NCBI RefSeq assembly: GCF_007829815.1
Contig: NZ_VIWT01000001.1
Location: forward strand, 4,493,001-4,557,000
Reading direction: 5' to 3'
Length of the DNA stretch: 64,000 nucleotides
Source: Kitasatospora viridis
GTDB taxonomy: Bacteria > Actinomycetota > Actinomycetes > Streptomycetales > Streptomycetaceae
Part shown: one piece after another, positions 58,329 through 64,000 of the stretch
Layout: every line of letters begins with the position of its first letter
How positions within the stretch are numbered: the stretch's first letter is position 1
Position numbers and translations under genes: made by a program
The notes under the pieces: model-generated
Seen by the model: only the letters and a program-made list of their open reading frames with translations
Databases searched by the model: none
Told to the model about the DNA's origin: nothing

Positions 58329-58994
58329 TCAGGCCGGGCGGACCAAACGGTTTTCGTACGCGAACACCACCGCCTGCACCCGGTCCCGCAGGCCCAGCTT
58401 GAGCAGGATCCGACTGACGTGGGTCTTCACGGTGGCCTCGGCCAGCGACAGCTCGGCCGCCACCTCGGCGTTGGACAGCCCCCGGGCCACCTGCGCCAGC
58501 ACGCTGCGCTCCCGGGCGGTCAGCGACTCCACGGCGCTGCGCGAGCGGTCCGCCGAGCCGTCGGCCGGCAGCTCGGCGGCGAACTGGTCGAGCAGCAGCC
58601 GGGTGATCCGCGGCGCCACCACCGCGTCGCCGGCCGCCACGCTGCGCACCGCGCTGAGCAGCTCGGCCGGCTGGGCGTTCTTCAGCAGGAAGCCGGAGGC
58701 GCCGGCCCGCAGCCCGGCGAAGGCGTACTCGTCCAGGTCGAAGGTGGTCAGGATGAGCACCTTGGTGTCCGGCGAGGTCTCGACGATCTGCCGGGTCGCC
58801 TCGATGCCGTCCATCCCGGGCATCCGGACGTCCATCAGCACCACGTCCGGGTGCAGCTCGCCGACCAGCCGGACGGCCTCGGCGCCGTCGGCGGCCTCGC
58901 CGGCCACCGCGAGGTCCGGCTGGGAGTCCAGGACCAGGGTGAAGGCGACCCGCAGCAGTGGCTGGTCGTCCACCAGCAGCACTCGGATGGTCAT
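58329..58994 (-). CDS. NarL/LuxR-type response regulator
   Basis: 221 residues from ATG 58994, overlapping the kinase stop by 4 bp. Receiver with phosphoacceptor Asp55 (VVLMDVRMPG) and conserved Lys in FLLKNAQP; C-terminal LuxR HTH (LTARERSVLAQVARGLSNAEVA). Last gene of the ABC-ABC-HK-RR operon; probably regulates it. Confidence 0.95.
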   Translation of the reverse strand: MTIRVLLVDDQPLLRVAFTLVLDSQPDLAVAGEAADGAEAVRLVGELHPDVVLMDVRMPGMDGIEATRQIVETSPDTKVLILTTFDLDEYAFAGLRAGASGFLLKNAQPAELLSAVRSVAAGDAVVAPRITRLLLDQFAAELPADGSADRSRSAVESLTARERSVLAQVARGLSNAEVAAELSLAEATVKTHVSRILLKLGLRDRVQAVVFAYENRLVRPA

Positions 58995-60274
58995 GACAGC
59001 GCCTCCTCGGCGGGTGCGGGCAGGTCGAGGTCGAGGGTGGTGGCCACCCGCCAGCCGCCCTCCGGCAGCGGGCCGGCGGTCAGCTCGCCGCCGTAGGCGG
59101 CGGCCCGGTCGCGCATCCCGGCCAGGCCGTGGCCCGCGCCGAGCTGTCCGTCCGCGGGGCGGCGCCGGGCCCGCCCGTCGTCGCGCACCTCCACCCGGAG
59201 GGCGGCGGGGCCGCAGTCCACGGTGACCCGGGCCCGGGCGCCGGGCGCGGTGTGCTTGAGGGTGTTGGTCAGCGACTCCTGGACCAGCCGGTAGACGGTC
59301 AGCTGGGCGCCGGGGGAGACGTGGCCGTGCTCCCCGTCCAGCCGCAGCTCGCAGGGCAGTCCGGCGGCCCGCACCTGGGCGGTCAGCGCGGCGAGCTGCC
59401 CGAGGCCCGGCTGCGGGTGGCGCAGCGCGTCCGGCTCGTCGGCCCGCAGCACGCCGAGGAAGCGGCGCATGTCGGTGAGCGCCTGCCGGCCGGTCTCGGC
59501 GGACTGGCGCATCGCCGCGGTGGCCTTCTCGGGCGCGTGCTCGTTGGCGTAGACGGCGCCGTCGGCCAGCGCGACCATCACCGAGAGGTTGTGGGTGACG
59601 ATGTCGTGCATCTCCCGGGCGATCCGGCTGCGCTCCTCGGCCACGGCGAGCGCCGACTGCTCGTCGCGCCGGCGCTCCAGCTCCCGGGCCCGTTCGTGCA
59701 GCGCGGCCAGCTTGGCCTGCCGGGCCCGCACGTTGAGCCCGAGCACCACGGCGGCGGTGGTCACGCCGGAGAGCAGGAAGACGATCCGCAGCGCGCTCTC
59801 CAGCACCGGCCGGCCGTGGAAGTCGGGCGGCCAGCGGTAGACGGCCAGCAGCACGCCCAGCTCGGCCACCGCGTAGCCGGCCACGGTCCAGCGGAAGGCG
59901 CGGTGCGCGGCCACCGTGTAGAGCGCCACCAGCACCGCGAAGTCGGCCGGCAGCACGTTGGTCCCGCCCCACCAGCTGACCGCCCACTGCGCGAAGGCGA
60001 CGCCGGCAACGGCCGCGAGGACCGTCACCGGGTGGCGGCGGCGCAGCACCAGCGGCAGCGCCAGGCCGGCCTGGATCAGCAGTTCCCAGGGGTGGTGCGG
60101 GTGGAAGCGCTGGTGGGCGGCGGCGCTGGCGGCGAACAGCAGCAGCGCCAGCGCGCCGTCCAGCACCATCGGGTGGCGCTCGCCGAGCCGCAGCGCGCGC
60201 AACGCCGAGAGCCCTCGGGCGGCGCCGGGGAAGCACCGCCCGAGGGCTGTCCGGGACAGCTCGGCCGAGGTCAT
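58991..60274 (-). CDS. HisKA_3-type sensor histidine kinase
   Basis: 427 residues from ATG 60274. About five N-terminal membrane helices (40-180), a DHp helix with phosphoacceptor His223 in SRIAREMHDIVTHNL, and an HATPase with GHGLAGMRDRAAAYGG. Pairs with the response regulator. Located 37 bp after the permease gene. Intramembrane-sensing kinases of this kind respond to cell-envelope antibiotics when paired with ABC exporters. Confidence 0.93.
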   Translation of the reverse strand: MTSAELSRTALGRCFPGAARGLSALRALRLGERHPMVLDGALALLLFAASAAAHQRFHPHHPWELLIQAGLALPLVLRRRHPVTVLAAVAGVAFAQWAVSWWGGTNVLPADFAVLVALYTVAAHRAFRWTVAGYAVAELGVLLAVYRWPPDFHGRPVLESALRIVFLLSGVTTAAVVLGLNVRARQAKLAALHERARELERRRDEQSALAVAEERSRIAREMHDIVTHNLSVMVALADGAVYANEHAPEKATAAMRQSAETGRQALTDMRRFLGVLRADEPDALRHPQPGLGQLAALTAQVRAAGLPCELRLDGEHGHVSPGAQLTVYRLVQESLTNTLKHTAPGARARVTVDCGPAALRVEVRDDGRARRRPADGQLGAGHGLAGMRDRAAAYGGELTAGPLPEGGWRVATTLDLDLPAPAEEALS

Positions 60275-60311
60275 TGCGCCATTGTGCAACGGTTCGGCCC
60301 GGCTGCTGGTC

Positions 60312-61142
60312 TCACGCGTCCCGCCGCTTGAGCACCGCGGCCGCGCCGATCAGGGCGGCCACCACGTAGATCCAGAGCACGCCGTAGCCGGTCCACGGGG
60401 CGAGCGTGCCCGGGTCCGGGTTGAGCGTGGCCACCGCCTGGCCGGCCGCGCCGGGCAGGTACGGGCCGATGTGGCTGCTCCAGTTGGACGGCAGCACCTC
60501 GACCAGGGTGGGCAGCACCAGGAGCATGCCGAAGATCGAGGCGATGCCGCCGGCCGTGTTGCGGATCATCGTGCCGACCGCGACCGCGAAGATGCCGATC
60601 GCGGTGAGGTAGAGCGAGGTGCCGATGACGGTGCGGGTCACCCCGGCGGCCGACAGCGTGGTCTGCACGTGGTTGCCGGAGAGCACCGCCTGGCCGCCGA
60701 AGAAGGCGACGAACGCGGTGACCAGGGTCACCACGAAGACGACGGCGGCGAAGACGCCCGCCTTGGCCCAGAGCACCGGCAGGCGGCGCGGCACGGCGGA
60801 CATCGAGGCGCGGATCATGCCGGTGCTGTACTCGCCGCTGACCACCAGCACGCCGAGCACGCCGACGGCGAGCTGGGCCGCCAGGTAGCCGCGCAGGCTG
60901 CGGTCGGCGGCGTTGATCGAGAAGGCGTGGTCGCGCGCGTCGGGGTGGTTCAGGTGGTCGATCGCGCCGTAGCAGGCGAGCAGGCCGAAGCCGACCATGA
61001 AGACCACCGCGGCCAGCAGCGTGAAGTAACTCGAACGCAGCGTACGGAACTTGATCCACTCGGAGTGGACCACCCGGGGCAGCGTGACCTTGCCGCCGAC
61101 CGATGGGCGGGCCGCTGCGGTGGTGGGGGTGGCGGTGCTCAT
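60312..61142 (-). CDS. ABC-2-type transporter permease
   Basis: 276 residues from ATG 61142, overlapping the ATPase stop by 4 bp. Six hydrophobic segments; EWIKFRTLRSSYFTLLAAVVF start and GEYSTGMIRASMSAVPRR elements are typical of streptomycete ABC-2 permeases of small antibiotic or lipid exporters. Forms the channel for the ATPase encoded upstream. Confidence 0.92.
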   Translation of the reverse strand: MSTATPTTAAARPSVGGKVTLPRVVHSEWIKFRTLRSSYFTLLAAVVFMVGFGLLACYGAIDHLNHPDARDHAFSINAADRSLRGYLAAQLAVGVLGVLVVSGEYSTGMIRASMSAVPRRLPVLWAKAGVFAAVVFVVTLVTAFVAFFGGQAVLSGNHVQTTLSAAGVTRTVIGTSLYLTAIGIFAVAVGTMIRNTAGGIASIFGMLLVLPTLVEVLPSNWSSHIGPYLPGAAGQAVATLNPDPGTLAPWTGYGVLWIYVVAALIGAAAVLKRRDA

Positions 61143-62083
61143 GCTGCGTGCTCCTCGACCAGCGTGCGGGGGGCGACCACGGCGTCGTACTCGACGGCGT
61201 CCTTGGTCAGTTCCATGAAGGCCTCCTCCAGCGACGCCTGACGCGGCGTCAGCTCGAAGAGCACCACCCGGTGGTCGGCGGCGAGCCGGCCGACCGTCTC
61301 GCTGTCCGCGCCCTCCACGGTGAGCACGTCCGCCTCGTCCTCGGCGGTGACGGTGATCTCCGGGTTGCGGCGCAGCAGTTCGGCCAGCTCGTCGGCCTGC
61401 GGGGTGCGCACCCGCACGCCGCCCTGCGAGGCGCCGGCGGTGAACTCGGCGACCGAGGTGTCGGCGATCAGCTTGCCCTTGCCGATCACGATCAGGTGCT
61501 CGGCGGTCAGCGCCATCTCGCTCATCAGGTGCGAGGAGACCAGCACCGTGCGGCCCTCGGCGGCCAGCGACTTGAGCAGGTTGCGGATCCACAGGATGCC
61601 CTCGGGGTCGAGGCCGTTGACCGGCTCGTCGAGGATCAGCGTGGCCGGGTCGCCGAGCAGCGCGGAGGCGATGCCCAGGCGCTGGCCCATGCCGAGCGAG
61701 AACCCGCCGGCCCGGCGGCGGGCGACCTCGCGCAGGCCGACCAGGTCGATCACCTCGGTCACCCGGCTGCGCGGGATGCCGTGGGTGGCGGCCAGCGCCA
61801 GCAGGTGGTTCTGGGCGGACCGGCCGGTGTGGATGGCGCGGGCCTCCAGCATCGCGCCGACCTCGCGCAGCGGGGCGCGGTGCTCGGCGTAGCGCTTGCC
61901 GTTGACGGTGGCGTGGCCGGAGCTCGGGGTGTCCAGGCCGAGCAGCATCCGCATGGTGGTGGACTTGCCGGCCCCGTTGGGGCCGAGGAAGCCGGTCACG
62001 ATGCCGGGACGGACGCTGAAGCTCAGGTCCTGGACGGCGGTTTTGGGGCCGTAGCGCTTGGTGAGGCCGACGGCTTCGATCAT
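61139..62083 (-). CDS. ABC transporter ATP-binding protein
   Basis: 314 residues. Walker A GPNGAGKST (34-42), signature FSLGMGQRLGIA, Walker B LILDEPVNGLDPEG and switch His in VSSHLMSE. First gene of a four-gene operon (ATPase, permease, kinase, response regulator). The C-terminal ~90 residues are a regulatory extension as in BcrA/DrrA proteins. Preceded by the 449-bp gap to the chitinase. Confidence 0.95.
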   Translation of the reverse strand: MIEAVGLTKRYGPKTAVQDLSFSVRPGIVTGFLGPNGAGKSTTMRMLLGLDTPSSGHATVNGKRYAEHRAPLREVGAMLEARAIHTGRSAQNHLLALAATHGIPRSRVTEVIDLVGLREVARRRAGGFSLGMGQRLGIASALLGDPATLILDEPVNGLDPEGILWIRNLLKSLAAEGRTVLVSSHLMSEMALTAEHLIVIGKGKLIADTSVAEFTAGASQGGVRVRTPQADELAELLRRNPEITVTAEDEADVLTVEGADSETVGRLAADHRVVLFELTPRQASLEEAFMELTKDAVEYDAVVAPRTLVEEHAA

Positions 62084-62315
62084 CTGAGGTCCTCAAACGA
62101 GGGAGCGGGTGGTGACATCCTCAACGCTAGGCAGCGCCGGGGGCCGGAACGAGCCGCGCCAGGAGGATTCGAACCCGCGGCCGGTGCGACGCGAGATGCA
62201 GCGCGGCTACATCTTGAGACGGACCTTGATTCGGGTGCGGAGGTTTAGCCGCAGCTCATCGGCGGTGCGGCGGATCGACCAACCTTAACGGCAACTCAAG
62301 TGTGGCGAGGGACTC
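62084..62315. other. 232-bp segment upstream of the ABC operon and chitinase promoter
   Basis: No gene. Must contain the ABC operon promoter. Includes GGATTCGAACC (62165-62175), identical to a tRNA T-loop read on the minus strand, enclosed by an 8-bp inverted repeat AGCCGCGC / GCGCGGCT (62152-62159, 62201-62208). No complete tRNA folds. Confidence 0.5.
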
Positions 62316-62347
62316 TTGACGCCCCTGTTGGTCTAGTCCATTTTAAT
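62316..62347 (+). promoter_or_regulatory. chitinase promoter with DasR-responsive element
   Basis: -35 TTGACG (62316-62321), then the dre-like GTTGGTCTAGTCCATT (62327-62342) and a weak TTTAAT -10. The dre consensus is roughly AGTGGTCTAGACCACT; here the core TGGTCTAG-TCCA fits. DasR represses chitinases until N-acetylglucosamine-type inducers appear, so that regulation is expected. Confidence 0.78.
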
Positions 62348-62371
62348 CCGCAGGTGCAGGGAGCCCCTGAG

Positions 62372-62403
62372 CCGGCGTCAGTGGTGCAAACCACTGACGC
62401 CGG
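62372..62403 (+). other. perfect hairpin in chitinase leader
   Basis: CCGGCGTCAGTGGT-GCAA-ACCACTGACGCCGG: 14-bp stem with a GNRA tetraloop, without T-tract. Lies in the ~180-nt leader between the dre promoter and the ATG. A second, looser pairing GTCATGCCC / GGGCATGAC (62441-62449 / 62495-62503) follows. Confidence 0.85.
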
Positions 62404-62532
62404 TCCTGGGGTGCCCGGCAACCGCGCACGATTCCCCGATGTCATGCCCATGCCCGAGGTGGTCCCACCCGCCCCGGGCGTCCCTGCACACCACGGGCAT
62501 GACGGTCCCCCACAACCATGGAGTCGCACGTC

Positions 62533-64000
62533 ATGCTCACCCGTTCAACCGCCCGGGAGACGACCCCGGACCAGCGCCGCCGCCCCAAGGGCCTGGCCGC
62601 GCTCGCCGCCGGCACCGCGGCCTCGCTGTTGCTCGGCGCCTCGCTCGCGCTCACCTCGGGCGGCACCGCCCACGCCGCCGCCACCAACACCACCGGCGCG
62701 GCCGCCACCAGCGGCGGCATCAAGGTGGCCTACTTCGACCAGTGGTCGATCTACTCCAACGCCTACTACCCGAAGAACATCAACGACTCCGGGACCGCGG
62801 GCAAACTCGACTACCTGATCTACGACTTCGCCAACATCAACCCGACCACGCTGCAGTGCTTCGAGGCCACCAAGGCCGCGGACACCAACGACGCGGACCC
62901 GAACGCCGGCGACGGCGCGGGCGACGCCTTCGCCGACTACGAGAAGTCCTTCGGCTCGGACATCAGCGTCAACGGCACGGCGGACGTCTACAACCAGCCG
63001 ATCGCGGGCAACTTCAACCAGCTCAAGGAGCTGAAGGCGAAGAACCCGAACCTGAAGATCCTGCTGTCGATCGGCGGCTGGACCTACTCCAAGTACTTCT
63101 CCGACGCGGCCGCGACCGACGCCTCCCGCAAGGCGCTGGTCTCCTCCTGCATCGACATGTTCATCAAGGGCAACCTGCCCTCGGACGCCGGCTACGGCGG
63201 CCCGGGCACCGGCGCCGGCATCTTCGACGGCTTCGACATCGACTGGGAGTACCCGGGCGGCGGCGGCCACACCGGCAACCACTCCTCGCCGAACGACAAG
63301 CAGGACTACACCGCGCTGCTCGCCGAGTTCCGCTCCGAGCTGGACGCCCAGGGCAAGACGGACGGCAAGACCTACGCGCTGAGCGCGGCGCTGCCGGCCG
63401 GTCAGGACAAGATCGCCAACATCGAGACCGACAAGGTCGGCCAGTACCTGACCTTCGGCGACGTGATGACCTACGACATGCACGGCGGCTGGGAGGCCAC
63501 CGGGCCGACCAACCACCAGGCCGCGCTCTACTCGGACCCGAGCGACCCGGCCACGCCGATCGCCCCGGGCACCTCGAAGTACTCGATCGACGAGGGGATC
63601 AAGGCCTGGACGGCCGGTGATCCGCAGTACGGCATCCCCGGCGGCTTCCCCGCCAAGAAGATCAACATGGGTGTGCCGTTCTACTACCGCGGCTGGACCG
63701 GCGTGCCGGCGGGCAGCAGCCACGGCCTGTTCCAGACCGCCACCGGTCCAGCGCCGGGCGCCGCGATGTCCGGCAACGTCAACGGCATCCGGATGTACAA
63801 GGAGCTGTCCGGCGTCGTCGACAACCCGGCGGACACCTACTGGGACGACACCGCCAAGGCCGCCTACTTCTACGACGGCACCAACTTCTGGTCCGGTGAG
63901 AACGCCCAGTCGATCCAGTCCAAGGCCGACTACCTGCACTGCAACGGCCTCGGCGGCTCGTTCGCCTTCTCGCTGTACGACGACCCGAGCGCCACGCTCT
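62533..64000 (+). CDS. secreted GH18 chitinase (C-terminus beyond the window)
   Basis: 489 residues are visible; the stop is outside. Start ATG 62533 chosen for GGAG nine bases upstream; 62518 is an in-frame alternative. Signal peptide to about AHA48. The GH18 barrel begins near residue 60 and its catalytic DGFDIDWEYP has Glu239; SIGGWTYSKYFSD and MTYDMHGGWE are also canonical. No carbohydrate-binding domain precedes the barrel. Degrades chitin outside the cell. Confidence 0.95.
   Translation, partial: MLTRSTARETTPDQRRRPKGLAALAAGTAASLLLGASLALTSGGTAHAAATNTTGAAATSGGIKVAYFDQWSIYSNAYYPKNINDSGTAGKLDYLIYDFANINPTTLQCFEATKAADTNDADPNAGDGAGDAFADYEKSFGSDISVNGTADVYNQPIAGNFNQLKELKAKNPNLKILLSIGGWTYSKYFSDAAATDASRKALVSSCIDMFIKGNLPSDAGYGGPGTGAGIFDGFDIDWEYPGGGGHTGNHSSPNDKQDYTALLAEFRSELDAQGKTDGKTYALSAALPAGQDKIANIETDKVGQYLTFGDVMTYDMHGGWEATGPTNHQAALYSDPSDPATPIAPGTSKYSIDEGIKAWTAGDPQYGIPGGFPAKKINMGVPFYYRGWTGVPAGSSHGLFQTATGPAPGAAMSGNVNGIRMYKELSGVVDNPADTYWDDTAKAAYFYDGTNFWSGENAQSIQSKADYLHCNGLGGSFAFSLYDDPSATL

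Noticed and set aside
1..64000. CRISPR arrays or phage genes
   Set aside because: No regularly spaced identical repeats with unique spacers, and no capsid, terminase or integrase-like proteins in any frame.

Overview
The window is very GC-rich, with many GTG and some TTG starts and short ATGA/GTGA overlaps between genes. Gene families and gene order point to a streptomycete-type actinobacterium (Streptomyces, Kitasatospora or a close relative). The order fasR-fabD-fabH-acpP-fabF, and aceE beside DUF3052, an AhpE-type peroxiredoxin and TerD genes, matches my memory of the Streptomyces coelicolor chromosome core. I see no prophage, integrase, CRISPR array or large biosynthetic cluster, so this looks like chromosome rather than an island.

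Layout. 1-4042: the type II fatty-acid synthase operon (fabF cut by the window edge, acpP, fabH, fabD) with its regulator fasR upstream, all on the minus strand. 4115-15327: single metabolic and regulatory genes (pirin, PhyH-type dioxygenase, hydrolases, an imine-reductase-like enzyme, XRE/MDR and MerR/AKR pairs, a DUF1023 secreted hydrolase, a TetR regulator) and a 218-bp MITE-like element at 11438-11655. 15467-19823: aceE (pyruvate dehydrogenase E1), DUF3052 and AhpE-type peroxiredoxin. 19984-30368: a tellurium-resistance-type (Ter) stress locus with two canonical TerD proteins, a DUF475 membrane protein, a DUF2637 membrane protein, a TerA-like protein, a TerD with a low-complexity tail, and an overlapping three-gene operon (HpcH aldolase, PRTase-TRSP-StiP-PELOTA fusion, HAD phosphatase). 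This is the predicted Ter-linked nucleoside-like-metabolite pathway and the most system-like part of the window.

30429-46907: FmdB zinc ribbon, a coiled-coil membrane protein, tRNA-Val(UAC), polyprenol-phosphate mannose synthase, DUF899, a GntR-TetR fusion regulator divergent from an MFS exporter, a secreted penicillin-acylase-family enzyme, a translationally coupled GT4-GT4-SGNH operon, a serine hydrolase, an APH-family kinase, an MDR reductase and a kinase-like protein without a P-loop. 47076-57199: IMPase, a two-headed Lrp regulator, a surface protein with an LPDTG sorting signal, a kynurenine operon (kynA-kynU) divergent from an Lrp regulator, MarC, DoxX, UppP and a Ser/Ala-rich lipoprotein. 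57207-64000: a threonine-aldolase-like enzyme, a four-gene ABC transporter plus two-component operon, and a secreted GH18 chitinase behind a DasR-type operator, cut by the window end.

Beyond genes, a 13-bp imperfect palindrome TGACGGNNNGTCA recurs nine times, mostly at gene 3' ends where it supplies stop codons. Several tandem repeats (46995-47086, 49536-49576, 46144-46215) and strong operator-like palindromes (11695, 23900-23950, 35067-35124, 53439, 55471) also stand out. All identifications come from reading the sequence; no database search was run.
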